Notes under the pieces: model-generated
Databases searched by the model: none
The model's input: the letters and a program-made list of their open reading frames with translations, nothing else
What the model was told of the DNA's origin: nothing
Assembly: GCF_010671595.1 (NCBI RefSeq)
Contig: NZ_JAABOP010000001.1
Location: 1,054,001-1,118,000, forward strand
From: Muriicola jejuensis
GTDB taxonomy: Bacteria > Bacteroidota > Bacteroidia > Flavobacteriales > Flavobacteriaceae
Length of the DNA stretch: 64,000 bases
Reading direction: 5' to 3'
Translations under genes and position numbers: made by a program
In this document: positions 52,570 through 62,323 of the stretch, piece by piece
How the letters are laid out: the number at the start of each line of letters is the position of its first letter
How positions within the stretch are numbered: the first letter of the stretch is position 1

Positions 52570-55416
52570 ATGAGAATCCTAGTTTTCCTGTGCGCTTTCT
52601 GCGGTGTATTAATGCTTCACGGCCAGCCTGAGGCAACCTCTTCAAAAGAGGTAATGGAAGGCATTGCCCGGAAAGAAAAAATGGCGGCAACCTCCCTTGT
52701 GAAGAACATTTCGTTTAAGAATATCGGGCCCACCGTGATGAGCGGCCGGGTGGTAGACCTTGATGTGAACCCGAACGACCCCACGGAATTCTATGTGGGC
52801 TATGCCTCCGGAGGTCTCTGGTATACGGCGAACAACGGCACTTCCTTTACCCCTGTAATGGATGGGTCTTCGACCCAGAACATAGGGGATATCGCAGTCG
52901 ACTGGAAAAACGGGACGCTATGGGTAGGCACGGGAGAGAACAACAGTTCCCGTTCTTCCTATGCAGGGATCGGCCTGCTGAAATCGACCGATGGGGGTAA
53001 GACCTGGCAAAACATGGGGCTGCCGGATTCCCACCATATCGGGCGTATCCTGATCAATCCCGAAAATGCAAATGAAGTTGTAGTGGCGGCTACAGGGCAC
53101 CTGTACTCGAAAAACAATGAGCGCGGGGTGTACAAGACCACCGATGGCGGAAAGACCTGGAAAAGGACCCTTTTTGTGAATGATGAGACCGGGATCATTG
53201 ACCTGGCCGTATCCCCTGTCGACTTCAATATTCAATATGCTGCCGCCTGGGAAAAGGACCGGAAGGCCTGGAATTTCGAGGGCAACGGACCTGGATCGGG
53301 CATCTATAAAAGTTCAGACGGGGGGGCTACCTGGAAGCTTGTCTCAGGTCCCACCAGTGGTTTCCCGACGGGAGACGGGGTTGGGCGAATAGGCCTGGCT
53401 GTCTTTGATAACAATATCGTCTATGCCGTGCACGACAACCAGTACCGAAGGGAAAAAACCGAGGAAGAGGAAAAAGAGGAGGGCCTTACCAAGGAAGATT
53501 TCAAGACCATGAGTGTGAAAGCTTTTCTTGACCTGGATGATAAAAAACTTAATGACTTCCTAAAGGACAACGACTTTCAGGAAAAATACAGGGCCGAGAA
53601 TGTCAAGGAAATGGTCAGAAGCGGGGCTGTAAAACCCGCTGACCTTGCCGAGTACCTGGAGGATGCGAATTCCCTCCTTTTCGACACCCCGGTCATAGGG
53701 GCCGAGGTCTACCGCAGCGATGACGGGGGTAAGACCTGGAAAAAACAAAATGAAAAATACATAGACGATCTGTTTTACAGCTATGGGTATTACTTTGCCC
53801 AGATCCGGGTAGACCGGAACAATCCGGAAAAGATCTATCTGGCCGGGGTCCCACTGATCGCCTCGGGGGACGGGGGTAAGACCTATAAGGCTATTGATGG
53901 AGACAATGTGCATTCTGACCATCATGCCCTGTGGATCAACCCGGTGAAACCGGGCCACCTGATCAACGGGAACGACGGGGGCGTAAACATTTCCTATGAT
54001 GACGGGGCTCACTGGATCAAGAACAATTCCCCGGAAGTAGGCCAGTTCTATGCTATCAATATCGACCACCAGAAACCCTACAACGTCTACGGCGGACTTC
54101 AGGACAACGGAGTGTGGATGGGACCTCACAATGCCGAAGAAAACAGCCGCTGGCACCAGACCGGGGAGTATCCCTGGAAGTCCATCCTGGGTGGTGACGG
54201 GATGCAGGTGCAGATAGACAACAGGGATCCGAACATCGTGTACACCGGGTTCCAGTTCGGAAATTACTACCGGCTCGACCTCTCCTCAGGGAAAAGAAAG
54301 AACATTCAACCCAAGCACGAACTGGGGGAAAAACCCTATCGTTTCAACTGGCAAACTCCTATTTTACTTTCACCCCATAATCAGGATATCGTCTATTTCG
54401 GGGGGAACAAACTGCATCGATCCCTGAATAAAGGGGACGATTGGGAGGCTATTTCGGGCGACCTGACCCGGGGTGGAAAACAGGGAAATGTGGCCTATGG
54501 GACATTGACGACGATCTCGGAATCCCCACTGAAATTCGGGCTCCTGTATACCGGAAGTGACGATGGACTCATCTACAGGAGCGATAACGGCGGGAGTAGC
54601 TGGGAACTGGTCTCCGGCTCTTTACCAAAAGATCTTTGGGTCAGCCGTGTGGCGGCCTCCAAACACAAAAAGGAACGTGTCTATGCTTCTCTAAACGGAT
54701 ATCGTTGGGACGACTTTACCCCCTATGTCTTTCTGAGCGAGGACCTGGGCAAGACCTGGAAGAATATCGGATCCGGACTGCCCGCATCCGCTGTGAACGC
54801 GGTCCTGGAGGACCCGGTAAACGAAAACCTTTTGTTTGTCGGCACAGATAATGGCCTGTACGTTTCCTTTGACAGGGGTAGCTCCTGGGAGTTGTTCCAG
54901 AATGGCATGCCGAATGTGGCAGTACACGATCTGGTGATACAACCGGAAGAAAAACACCTGCTTGCGGGTACCCATGGCAGGAGTATTTATAAGGCCGACA
55001 TCACTCATTTACAAGGAATGACACAGGAGAAACTAGATGAAGATCTCGTGGTTTTTGACATCCCTGCGATCAAGCATTCCAGCCGATGGGGGAATTCCTG
55101 GAGCAGCTGGTCCGAACCCAATACGCCGGGAATAGACCTTGTATTCTATTCCAAGAAGAAAGGGAAGTATTCTGCCAGTATCAGAACTTTGGACGGGATT
55201 GAGGTTAGCGGTTTTGAGATGGAAGCAGACAAGGGCTTCAACATCCTTTCTTATGACGTCGCCTTTTCCAAACCGGGGAAACTGGCCTACCTTTCAAAGA
55301 ACAAGGTGGAACTCAAAACAGCAGATGACGGAAAGACCTACCTGCCCAAAGGTTCCTATGAACTGGTCCTGAGCGGTAACGGACAGGAAGTAAAAACACC
55401 GGTCACGATAGAGTAA
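52570..55416 (+). CDS. secreted BNR/sortilin-type propeller protein
   Basis: 948 residues from ATG 52570 with a signal peptide (MRILVFLCAFCGVLMLHG). It opens KNISFKNIGPTVMSGRVVDL, the standard start of these 'glycosyl hydrolase'/VPS10-like proteins. Many Asp-box repeats follow (STDGGKTWQNMG, TTDGGKTWKRT, SSDGGATWKLV, SDDGGKTWKKQ, SDNGGSSWELV, SEDLGKTWKNIG). A charged helical insertion of about 60 residues (near 300-360) interrupts the first propeller. A C-terminal beta-sandwich of about 120 residues ends in a strand GQEVKTPVTIE. Enzyme activity is not proven for the family. Confidence 0.85.
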   Translation: MRILVFLCAFCGVLMLHGQPEATSSKEVMEGIARKEKMAATSLVKNISFKNIGPTVMSGRVVDLDVNPNDPTEFYVGYASGGLWYTANNGTSFTPVMDGSSTQNIGDIAVDWKNGTLWVGTGENNSSRSSYAGIGLLKSTDGGKTWQNMGLPDSHHIGRILINPENANEVVVAATGHLYSKNNERGVYKTTDGGKTWKRTLFVNDETGIIDLAVSPVDFNIQYAAAWEKDRKAWNFEGNGPGSGIYKSSDGGATWKLVSGPTSGFPTGDGVGRIGLAVFDNNIVYAVHDNQYRREKTEEEEKEEGLTKEDFKTMSVKAFLDLDDKKLNDFLKDNDFQEKYRAENVKEMVRSGAVKPADLAEYLEDANSLLFDTPVIGAEVYRSDDGGKTWKKQNEKYIDDLFYSYGYYFAQIRVDRNNPEKIYLAGVPLIASGDGGKTYKAIDGDNVHSDHHALWINPVKPGHLINGNDGGVNISYDDGAHWIKNNSPEVGQFYAINIDHQKPYNVYGGLQDNGVWMGPHNAEENSRWHQTGEYPWKSILGGDGMQVQIDNRDPNIVYTGFQFGNYYRLDLSSGKRKNIQPKHELGEKPYRFNWQTPILLSPHNQDIVYFGGNKLHRSLNKGDDWEAISGDLTRGGKQGNVAYGTLTTISESPLKFGLLYTGSDDGLIYRSDNGGSSWELVSGSLPKDLWVSRVAASKHKKERVYASLNGYRWDDFTPYVFLSEDLGKTWKNIGSGLPASAVNAVLEDPVNENLLFVGTDNGLYVSFDRGSSWELFQNGMPNVAVHDLVIQPEEKHLLAGTHGRSIYKADITHLQGMTQEKLDEDLVVFDIPAIKHSSRWGNSWSSWSEPNTPGIDLVFYSKKKGKYSASIRTLDGIEVSGFEMEADKGFNILSYDVAFSKPGKLAYLSKNKVELKTADDGKTYLPKGSYELVLSGNGQEVKTPVTIE

Positions 55417-55427
55417 CTCTTTAATAA

Positions 55428-55456
55428 CCCTTAAATTCTTCTTAAGAAGATCAGGG
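55428..55456 (+). terminator. candidate terminator after the BNR protein gene
   Basis: CCCT...AGGG enclosing the palindrome TCTTCTTAAGAAGA, then ATTTTG. The stem is interrupted and the T run short, so termination is only moderately supported. Confidence 0.35.
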
Positions 55457-55505
55457 ATTTTGTTGAATTTTAGAAGCTGAAAACCGCCTCTTTCTGGCTA
55501 TAGGA

Positions 55506-55520
55506 TTGAACACAGTTCAA
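55506..55520. repeat. inverted repeat upstream of the sdh promoter
   Basis: TTGAAC-ACA-GTTCAA, perfect 6-bp arms with a 3-base centre, 47 bases before the sdh -33 element. Possible regulator site; chance occurrence is also plausible. Confidence 0.35.
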
Positions 55521-55567
55521 CGACTGTGAAAATTAGGCCAAAGCCCGCTAAGTAAAGGCCGTTTTCG

Positions 55568-55599
55568 TTTGCTATTGCGGGGCTTCTGCCGTAAATTTG
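55568..55599 (+). promoter_or_regulatory. promoter of the sdhCAB operon
   Basis: TTTG (55568-55571), 20-base spacer, TAAATTTG (55592-55599): both elements match the Bacteroidota consensus. The sdhC ATG (55621) follows after 21 bases. Confidence 0.65.
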
Positions 55600-55620
55600 T
55601 GACCCTAAACCGTAACTGTA

Positions 55621-56289
55621 ATGAGTAAAATCATACAATCCTCCATCGCCAGAAAAGTGGTCATGGCCCTTTCTGGCATTTTTTTGGTCTTATTCCTGGC
55701 ATTGCACTTCACGATCAATTTTACCTCGGTGGTCTCCCCGGATACTTTCAATGAACTGTCCCACTTCATGGGGTACAACTTTATTGTTCAGTTCATCATG
55801 CAACCCATCCTGATCGCCGGTGTGGTCATCCATTTTGTAATGGGCTTTGTCCTTGAGATTCAAAACAACAGGGCAAGGGGGGTAAAATACGTACAGTACA
55901 AAGGAAGTGCCAACGCTCCGTGGGTTTCCCGGAACATGATAATTTCCGGAGCCGTTATCCTGGCATTCCTGGGCTTGCATTTCTACGATTTCTGGATTCA
56001 CGAAATGGCCTATAAGTACATCGAGGCAAATCCCGAAGACCCAACGAGGTACTATGCGGAGACCGTGGAGAAATTCGCTCCTTTCTGGAGGACCCTGCTC
56101 TATGTTCTCTCCTTTGGCCTTCTCTCCCTTCACTTATGGCACGGGTTTGCATCTTCCTTCCAGACCATGGGGGTGAACAACAAATACACCCCTTCCATTG
56201 TTAATTTCACCAAGATCTATGCCGTGGCAATCCCTCTGGGTTTTGCCTTTATCGCCATATATCATCATTTTAATCCGATAATACACTAA
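55621..56289 (+). CDS. sdhC: succinate dehydrogenase cytochrome b subunit
   Basis: 222 residues with five membrane segments, of the single-subunit b558 anchor type found with Bacteroidota complex II (no separate SdhD). It starts SSIARKVVMALSGIFLVLFL; histidines suited to two b haems are in FLALHFTINF, VIHFVMGFVLEI, FLGLHFYDFW and LLSLHLWHGFASSFQTMG. It carries electrons from the Fe-S subunit to menaquinone in the inner membrane. Three bases before sdhA. Confidence 0.94.
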   Translation: MSKIIQSSIARKVVMALSGIFLVLFLALHFTINFTSVVSPDTFNELSHFMGYNFIVQFIMQPILIAGVVIHFVMGFVLEIQNNRARGVKYVQYKGSANAPWVSRNMIISGAVILAFLGLHFYDFWIHEMAYKYIEANPEDPTRYYAETVEKFAPFWRTLLYVLSFGLLSLHLWHGFASSFQTMGVNNKYTPSIVNFTKIYAVAIPLGFAFIAIYHHFNPIIH

Positions 56290-56292
56290 GAT

Positions 56293-58296
56293 ATGGGCAT
56301 TCTAGACTCCAAAGTTCCCAAAGGGCCCCTGGCCGAAAAGTGGACCAAACATAAGAACGAGATCAACCTCGTCAATCCCGCCAACAAGCGGAACATAGAC
56401 GTGATCGTCGTAGGAACTGGCCTTGCCGGAGGCTCTGCCGCTGCAACCCTGGCTGAGCTGGGATATAATGTCAAGACCTTCTGCTACCAGGATTCTCCCA
56501 GGAGGGCCCATTCCATTGCCGCACAGGGTGGCGTGAATGCCTCCAAGAATTACCAGGGTGACGGAGACAGCGATTACCGTCTCTTCTACGATACGATCAA
56601 GGGAGGGGATTACCGGTCGAGAGAAGCCAATGTTTACAGGCTTGCAGAGGTCTCAGGAAATATCATCGACCAGTGTGTGGCACAGGGAGTGCCGTTTGCA
56701 AGGGAATACGGCGGACTTCTGGATAACCGTTCTTTCGGAGGAGTACTGGTCTCCCGGACCTTTTACGCAAAAGGGCAGACCGGGCAACAGCTTCTGTTGG
56801 GTGCCTATGCAGCCATGAACCGTCAGATCCACAGGGGTAAGATCAAGTCTTTTACCAGGCATGAAATGCTGGACCTGGTGGTCATTGACGGCAAGGCAAG
56901 AGGGATCATTGCGCGAGACCTGGTGACAGGGGAGATAGAAAGGCATTCGGCCCATGCTGTGGTCATCGCCTCAGGAGGATACGGAAACTTATTTTTCCTC
57001 TCAACCTATTGCATGGGAGCCAATGTGATGGCGGCCTGGAGGACCCATCGAAGAGGGGCTTTCTTCGCCAATCCGTGCTTCACCCAGATCCACCCAACCT
57101 GCATCCCCGTCTCAGGAGAACACCAGTCAAAGCTTACGCTTATGTCTGAATCCCTAAGAAACGACGGACGCATCTGGGTGCCTAAAAAACTGGAGGACGC
57201 CAAGGCGATCCGCGAGGGGAAACTGAAACCTACAGAACTCGCAGAAGAAGACAGGGATTACTATCTTGAAAGAAGGTATCCCGCCTTCGGGAACCTTGTC
57301 CCCAGGGATGTGGCATCCCGTGCGGCCAAAGAAAGGTGTGATGCGGGATATGGAGTGAACAAGACCGGTGAGGCAGTCTACCTGGATTTCGCATCGGCAA
57401 TCAAACGATACGGTACCGAAAAGGCTTATACCTCAGGTATCCAGGATCCGGACGAAGATACGGTCAGGAGATTAGGGGAAGAAGTGATTGAGGCAAAATA
57501 CGGGAACCTCTTCCAGATGTATGAGAAGATCGTAGACCAGAATCCATATAAAACCCCTATGATGATCTACCCCGCTGTCCACTATACCATGGGCGGACTT
57601 TGGGTGGATTACAATCTGATGACAACGATTCCAGGGTGCTACTCCATAGGAGAATCCAATTTTAGTGATCACGGAGCCAACCGCCTTGGGGCCTCTGCCC
57701 TCATGCAGGGCCTGGCAGATGGTTATTTTGTACTGCCCTACACCATAGGAGATTACCTGTCCAAAGATATCCGTACCGGGAAGATCCCAACGGACAGTCC
57801 GGAATTCGACAAGGCCGAGAAGGATGTCCGTGACAGGCTCGAGAAACTGATGTCCGGAAAAGGCAAGCACTCCGTTGATTACTACCACAAGAAACTTGGG
57901 AAGATCATGTGGGACAAATGCGGGATGAGCCGGAACGAAAAAGGGCTCAAAGAGGCTATGAAGGAAATCGCAGAATTGCGCAAGGATTTCTGGGAAAACG
58001 TAAAGGTTCCCGGTAGTGCAGATTCCAAGAACCAGGAGCTGGAGAAAGCAGGTCGCGTAGCCGATTTCCTGGAGATCGGGGAGCTTTTTGCCAAGGATGC
58101 GCTAGACCGGAACGAATCCTGTGGCGGTCACTTCAGGGAAGAATACCAGACGCCGGAAGGTGAAGCACTGAGGGACGACAAGAACTACAAATACGTGGCT
58201 GCCTGGGAGTACAAAGGAGAGCCCAAAGATGCTAAACTCCACAAAGAGGAATTGGTATATGAAAATATTGAACTTAAGACACGATCGTACAAATAA
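56293..58296 (+). CDS. sdhA: succinate dehydrogenase/fumarate reductase flavoprotein subunit
   Basis: 667 residues; oxidises succinate to fumarate on covalent FAD. The FAD-binding start is [20 protein letters not shown], the FAD-linking histidine is in [20 protein letters not shown], and [14 protein letters not shown] and [14 protein letters not shown] are active-site blocks. The long form of about 650-670 residues is the type paired with a five-helix b558 anchor. Between sdhC and sdhB with spacers of three and six bases. Confidence 0.97.
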   Translation: MGILDSKVPKGPLAEKWTKHKNEINLVNPANKRNIDVIVVGTGLAGGSAAATLAELGYNVKTFCYQDSPRRAHSIAAQGGVNASKNYQGDGDSDYRLFYDTIKGGDYRSREANVYRLAEVSGNIIDQCVAQGVPFAREYGGLLDNRSFGGVLVSRTFYAKGQTGQQLLLGAYAAMNRQIHRGKIKSFTRHEMLDLVVIDGKARGIIARDLVTGEIERHSAHAVVIASGGYGNLFFLSTYCMGANVMAAWRTHRRGAFFANPCFTQIHPTCIPVSGEHQSKLTLMSESLRNDGRIWVPKKLEDAKAIREGKLKPTELAEEDRDYYLERRYPAFGNLVPRDVASRAAKERCDAGYGVNKTGEAVYLDFASAIKRYGTEKAYTSGIQDPDEDTVRRLGEEVIEAKYGNLFQMYEKIVDQNPYKTPMMIYPAVHYTMGGLWVDYNLMTTIPGCYSIGESNFSDHGANRLGASALMQGLADGYFVLPYTIGDYLSKDIRTGKIPTDSPEFDKAEKDVRDRLEKLMSGKGKHSVDYYHKKLGKIMWDKCGMSRNEKGLKEAMKEIAELRKDFWENVKVPGSADSKNQELEKAGRVADFLEIGELFAKDALDRNESCGGHFREEYQTPEGEALRDDKNYKYVAAWEYKGEPKDAKLHKEELVYENIELKTRSYK

Positions 58297-58302
58297 ATTG
58301 CT

Positions 58303-59049
58303 ATGAAAATATATTTGAAGATTTGGCGGCAGAAAGACGCCTCCTCCAAAGGAAAAATGGTCGATTACACGGTGGAAGGCATTGAAGGCGATATGTCCTT
58401 CCTGGAAATGCTGGACATTCTCAATGAAGAGCTGATCTCTCAAGGGGAAGAGCCCATTGAGTTCGACCATGATTGCAGGGAAGGGATCTGCGGAACCTGT
58501 TCCCTCCAGATAAACGGCAGGCCCCATGGCCCGGATACCCGAATCACCGCCTGCCAGTTGCATATGCGGAGCTTTAAGGACGGGGATACCATTACCATAG
58601 AACCCTTCAGGGCCAAGGCATTTCCTGTGGTAAAAGACCTGATCATCGACCGTTCGGCCTTCGACAGGATTCAGCAGGCCGGAGGTTATATCTCCGTGAA
58701 CACCTCAGGGAACACCGTAGATGCCAATGCAATCCCTATCGAGAAAGACAAGGCAGATCATTCCTTCAACGCCGCGACCTGCATAGGATGCGGAGCCTGC
58801 GTAGCCGCCTGTAAGAATGCCAGTGCCATGCTGTTCACCTCCGCCAAGGTATCCCAGTTTGCACTCCTGCCACAAGGGCGTGTGGAAGCTGCAGACCGGG
58901 TACTCAATATGGTAAGGCAGATGGATATTGAAGGCTTTGGAAATTGCACAAACACGGGTGCCTGTGAAGTGGAATGCCCTAAAGGTATATCCCTTGAAAA
59001 CATCGCCAGGATGAACCGGGAATATCTGAGTGCTTCCATCAAAGGATAA
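58303..59049 (+). CDS. sdhB: succinate dehydrogenase/fumarate reductase iron-sulfur subunit
   Basis: 248 residues. The plant-type [2Fe-2S] site is in [18 protein letters not shown] plus TRITACQLH; the [4Fe-4S] and [3Fe-4S] sites are in [17 protein letters not shown] and [16 protein letters not shown]. It passes electrons from SdhA to SdhC. The operon ends at a terminator 22 bases after the stop. Confidence 0.97.
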   Translation: MKIYLKIWRQKDASSKGKMVDYTVEGIEGDMSFLEMLDILNEELISQGEEPIEFDHDCREGICGTCSLQINGRPHGPDTRITACQLHMRSFKDGDTITIEPFRAKAFPVVKDLIIDRSAFDRIQQAGGYISVNTSGNTVDANAIPIEKDKADHSFNAATCIGCGACVAACKNASAMLFTSAKVSQFALLPQGRVEAADRVLNMVRQMDIEGFGNCTNTGACEVECPKGISLENIARMNREYLSASIKG

Positions 59050-59070
59050 CCCTGATTACAAAATAATTTC

Positions 59071-59100
59071 ACCCCTGTCCTCAATGGCGGGGGTTTTTTG
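59071..59100 (+). terminator. intrinsic terminator of the sdh operon
   Basis: Stem ACCCCTGTC / GGCGGGGGT (nine pairs including two G-T), loop CTCAAT, then TTTTTT. It begins 22 bases after the sdhB stop. Confidence 0.75.
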
Positions 59101-59156
59101 TTTAATCCTGCCACGACCAATTTTACTACCTTTAAAAGCACGTAAATACAACTCAC

Positions 59157-60305
59157 TTGATAGAATCCCTTCCATCCAAGCTTCCGGATATACAGTCGTC
59201 CATCTTTACCGTGATCGGGAAATGGGCCAATGAGCACAAGGCTCTGAACCTTTCCCAGGGGTTCCCTAATTTCGGGGCCGACCCAAAACTCCTGGAACTG
59301 GTTGCCGAGGCCATGAAGGCCGGGTATAACCAATACGCTCCCATGGAGGGCATTTATTCCCTGAGGGAGGTGATCAGTGAAAAGATCCATGCGCTTTACG
59401 GGAAGTCATATGATCCGGATAAGGAGATCACCCTGGTAGCCGGGGCCACACAAGGTATTTTTACGGCCATCACGGCCGTAGTTCACAAGGGGGACGAGGT
59501 GATCGTTTTTAAACCTGCATACGACTGCTATGAGCCCGCTATCACACTCAATGGAGGGATTACAGTCCCCCTTCAGATGAAAGGGAGGGAATACCGTATT
59601 GACTGGGAGGAATTCCGGTCGGCTATTACGGAGAAAACTCGACTGGTCATCATCAATTCTCCCCACAATCCTACCGGTACCGTTTTATCAGATAATGATA
59701 TGAAGGAACTGTCGGCTGCATTGAGCGGTACGGACGTTTTGGTGTTGAGTGATGAGGTCTATGAACATATGGTATTTGATGGGGAGGGGCAGCGGAGTGT
59801 TTCTAAATACCCCGGACTGGCAGAACGCAGTTTTGCCATGGCCTCCTTTGGGAAGACCTTTCACGTAACGGGTTGGAAAATGGGATACTGTGTTGCGCCT
59901 GCCTACCTGATGAAGGAGTTCAGGAAGGTACATGAGTTCAATGTGTATGCCATCAATCACCCCATTCAGAGGGCCCTTGCTCAATATCTGTCCGAGCCAA
60001 AGCATTACCTCAACCTGTCGGATTTCTTCCAGAGGAAACGCGACCTCTTCCTGGAGGCTATTGCGCCTTCCCGCTTTTCTTTTACCCCAAGTAAAGGGAC
60101 CTACTTTCAATTGCTCGATTACTCAGGTATCACGGATGAGGGGGATGTGGAGTTCGCAAGGCGACTCATACAGGAGAAAGGGATTGCGAGTATTCCGATC
60201 TCCGTCTTCAACCTCGGGAACCTCGACCAAAACCAACTTCGCTTCTGTTTCGCTAAAACGGATGACACCCTTTACAAGGCCGCCGAGATCCTCAATGCCA
60301 TTTGA
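59157..60305 (+). CDS. methionine aminotransferase-like PLP enzyme (class I/II)
   Basis: 382 residues of the aminotransferase class I/II fold. N-terminal SLPSKLPDIQSSIFTVIGKW, then ALNLSQGFPNFGADPKL; PLP lysine in FASFGKTFHVTGWKMGYCVA; NSPHNPTGTVLSDNDM is the conserved Asn/Pro block. This pattern matches YbdL/MtnE-type methionine aminotransferases of the methionine salvage pathway. The start is TTG at 59157: no ATG is near, and the family N-terminus begins here. Its TGA is directly next to the stop of the convergent hydrolase gene. Confidence 0.88.
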   Translation: MIESLPSKLPDIQSSIFTVIGKWANEHKALNLSQGFPNFGADPKLLELVAEAMKAGYNQYAPMEGIYSLREVISEKIHALYGKSYDPDKEITLVAGATQGIFTAITAVVHKGDEVIVFKPAYDCYEPAITLNGGITVPLQMKGREYRIDWEEFRSAITEKTRLVIINSPHNPTGTVLSDNDMKELSAALSGTDVLVLSDEVYEHMVFDGEGQRSVSKYPGLAERSFAMASFGKTFHVTGWKMGYCVAPAYLMKEFRKVHEFNVYAINHPIQRALAQYLSEPKHYLNLSDFFQRKRDLFLEAIAPSRFSFTPSKGTYFQLLDYSGITDEGDVEFARRLIQEKGIASIPISVFNLGNLDQNQLRFCFAKTDDTLYKAAEILNAI

Positions 60306-61457
60306 TCAGAATGCCTTTCGTAGAATCTTCATGAATTCTTCTATTTGGGAGGGTTCCAGCCACCTCGTCACGACTACCAGGTCGTGCTCCCTGTCAACGA
60401 TTATGAAGTTCCCCCCAAAACCAGCGGCATAAAACAAGCTTTCTGACCATCCTTCCCAATGTCTTTCGCCTTTCGTATTCAGCCACCATAAATAACCGTA
60501 GTTAGGATTGGGAATAGAAGGTGTCGTGGCTTTCTGGATCCAGGCACTGCTGATAAATTGCTTTCCTTCCCATTTACCTTCATTGAGGAAAAGCAATCCA
60601 AAGCGGGCCATATCCAGTGTATTAATAAATATCCCTCCTCCGCTGTGACCCCCACCGGTCACAGATTTCAACTCCACACCGTCTACTTCCGTCCAGGCAT
60701 TTTCATATCCGAACCATCTCCAGGTAGTACTTGCCCCTATGGGATCCATCAGCTCTGTCCTGAGCACAGCAGGCAGGGCTTTACCCCACACATGCGTAAG
60801 AGAGTACGCCAGCAGGTTCACCCTCACATCATTGTATTCCATGACGGTACCGGGCTCATTCTGTTTTCGGAATTTCCAGTCGTCCAGGTCTCCTTCCCTT
60901 GGGGGTCGGTCAGCCCAATCCTTTCCGCCCCAAAGTTCGCCTGACCAGTCTGAGGTCTGCTGAAGCAAATGTTCCCAGGTGATTTTCGCATTGTGTTCCC
61001 CTGAAAAAGTGCCGTCCCAGATATAGGAATCGACCTTGTCCGAGGTTGATTCGATCAACTTTCTGTCAGCGGCCAGGCCGGCAACCGTTGAGAGGAAACT
61101 CTTGGTGACACTAAAGGTCATGTCTACTCTTTGGATATCTCCCCATGATGCGATCAAGTATCCGTTTTTCAGTATCATCCCGGCCGGACCTCCCCTTTTC
61201 TTGGTGGGTCCGAGTATCTCGTGAAAAGGCTCTCGCTCAAATCCTTTCAGGATGGCAATCCTGAGATCGCGTGAACCCGAGTATTCATTCTGCAAGGCAA
61301 AAGCAAGCGCCTGATTGACTGCTGTTGCCTCCATTTTGACTTCCTCGGGGGACCTGGTAACCCAATCTGCGTTGCGAGCAGGGAAATAATTAACTCCTTG
61401 GGCCTTCACCGTCAGGGCAAGGAAAAGGCCTATTAAAATCAGGAATGGTGTTCTCAT
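60306..61457 (-). CDS. secreted serine hydrolase (beta-lactamase/CubicO family)
   Basis: 383 residues with a signal peptide (MRTPFLILIGLFLALTVKA). SxxK motif in DMTFSVTKSFLSTVAGL (Ser116), a tyrosine block MEYNDVRVNLLAY, and a GGGHSGGGIFI block in place of KTG. This is the 6-aminohexanoate-dimer hydrolase-like branch, with WARFGLLFLNEG-type helix and a long WWLNTKGERHWEGW segment. Substrate unknown. It shares only the fold with the hydrolase at 14308. 308 residues of the domain are well conserved, so it is probably active. Confidence 0.85.
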   Translation of the reverse strand: MRTPFLILIGLFLALTVKAQGVNYFPARNADWVTRSPEEVKMEATAVNQALAFALQNEYSGSRDLRIAILKGFEREPFHEILGPTKKRGGPAGMILKNGYLIASWGDIQRVDMTFSVTKSFLSTVAGLAADRKLIESTSDKVDSYIWDGTFSGEHNAKITWEHLLQQTSDWSGELWGGKDWADRPPREGDLDDWKFRKQNEPGTVMEYNDVRVNLLAYSLTHVWGKALPAVLRTELMDPIGASTTWRWFGYENAWTEVDGVELKSVTGGGHSGGGIFINTLDMARFGLLFLNEGKWEGKQFISSAWIQKATTPSIPNPNYGYLWWLNTKGERHWEGWSESLFYAAGFGGNFIIVDREHDLVVVTRWLEPSQIEEFMKILRKAF

Positions 61458-61472
61458 GGATTGATATTAAAG

Positions 61473-61997
61473 TTACAAGGTAGTTAAATGGAGTTTCATT
61501 AGCCAGTCCATCTGCTTGTCTTTCCCAATAAAGTAAGGGTGTTTTCCGAATTTAATAAAGCCCAGGCCCTCGTAAAAGGATAGTGCCTTTAAGTTTTCTT
61601 CCCAGACCCCTAACCAGATATAGTCTTTCCCAAGTTCGATCGCTTTTTGTACCACTTCCTTTATGATACCCTTGCCGATTCCCATTTTTTGGTATTCCGG
61701 TAACACATAAATACGTTCCAGTTCAATGGCCCTGGCATCCTTCAGGTCTGTTTGTGCCTCTCCTTCATTGTACTTAAAAAACCCGACCAGGTCGTTCCTC
61801 AGGTATACAAAATAAAAGTGTGAAAGAGGGTCTTTCAATTCGGATAACAACCTCTCACCAGAAAGTGCAGTATCGAGGTAGAGCTGAAAATCGACAGGGT
61901 CATTCTGCGCCTCGAAAGCAGCTGAGAAGGTCTGCCTGGATATACGAACCAGGACTTCCAAATCCTCGGGAGTACAATGCTTTAAAACCAGTTTCAC
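61473..61997 (-). CDS. GNAT family N-acetyltransferase
   Basis: 174 residues with the GNAT core: RAIELERIYVLPEYQKMGIG then KGIIKEVVQ (acetyl-CoA loop QKMGIG), a DYIWLGVWEENLKALSFYEG block and LGFIKFGKHPYFIG at the C-terminus. Similar proteins are related to PaiA/spermidine acetyltransferases; the substrate is unknown. The start is GTG at 61997 with no ATG nearby. It lies 15 bases upstream of the serine hydrolase on the same strand. Confidence 0.82.
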   Translation of the reverse strand: MKLVLKHCTPEDLEVLVRISRQTFSAAFEAQNDPVDFQLYLDTALSGERLLSELKDPLSHFYFVYLRNDLVGFFKYNEGEAQTDLKDARAIELERIYVLPEYQKMGIGKGIIKEVVQKAIELGKDYIWLGVWEENLKALSFYEGLGFIKFGKHPYFIGKDKQMDWLMKLHLTTL

Positions 61998-62021
61998 AAG
62001 ATGGGCTAACGACCCGAAAAC

Positions 62022-62060
62022 TAATAAAAAAAGGAGTAAAACCTGAGATTTTACTCCTTT
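62022..62060 (-). terminator. intrinsic terminator of the 35-codon small ORF
   Basis: Perfect 12-bp stem (AAAGGAGTAAAA / TTTTACTCCTTT) with a 7-base loop; on the minus strand it is followed by a T-rich tract (TTTTTTTATTAG). It begins 20 bases past the stop of the small ORF. Confidence 0.8.
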
Positions 62061-62079
62061 CTTCCTTCATGTCCTTTTC

Positions 62080-62187
62080 TCAGAACATAAAGAGTTTCTT
62101 TGCTAATTGCAAAATGCCGTGGTAAAAATCGTTTCTGTAGACTTGTACCTTTTCATCAGAGGGCGTCTGATTAGTTTGAGTGTCCAT
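62080..62187 (-). CDS. small ORF of 35 codons with its own terminator
   Basis: ATG 62187 to TGA 62080. The peptide has an acidic, polar N-terminal half (MDTQTNQTPSDEKVQVYRN) and an amphipathic C-terminal half (DFYHGILQLAKKLFMF). A TTG (62269-62271, minus strand) and TATTTTG (62240-62246) 22 bases apart look like a promoter, and a strong terminator follows. The transcript unit is therefore well supported; the coding part is less so. An overlapping 40-codon ORF starting at ATG 62223 in another frame is the alternative, and a non-coding RNA is the third possibility. This fills the longest gap (61998-62323); the rest of that gap holds nothing else recognisable. Confidence 0.4.
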   Translation of the reverse strand: MDTQTNQTPSDEKVQVYRNDFYHGILQLAKKLFMF

Positions 62188-62239
62188 AGCTTCTTGGGGT
62201 TAAGATTAGGTTTAAGTTCTTTCATTTTCAAAGGGCCCT

Positions 62240-62271
62240 CAAAATACTAATAGAACGAAAAAAAAGCACAA
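62240..62271 (-). promoter_or_regulatory. candidate promoter of the small ORF
   Basis: TTG (62269-62271), 22-base spacer, TATTTTG (62240-62246), one base short of the TAnnTTTG box. Confidence 0.3.
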
Positions 62272-62323
62272 TAATTGTTGTTAAAATAAAGACAAAAGTT
62301 GTGAACAAAGAAAAATGAGAAGT

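Noticed and set aside
62042-62048. CTGAGA sequence as part of a thiamine riboswitch
   Set aside because: It is the loop of an intrinsic terminator and no other riboswitch element is present; the nearest thiamine gene is 13 kb away.
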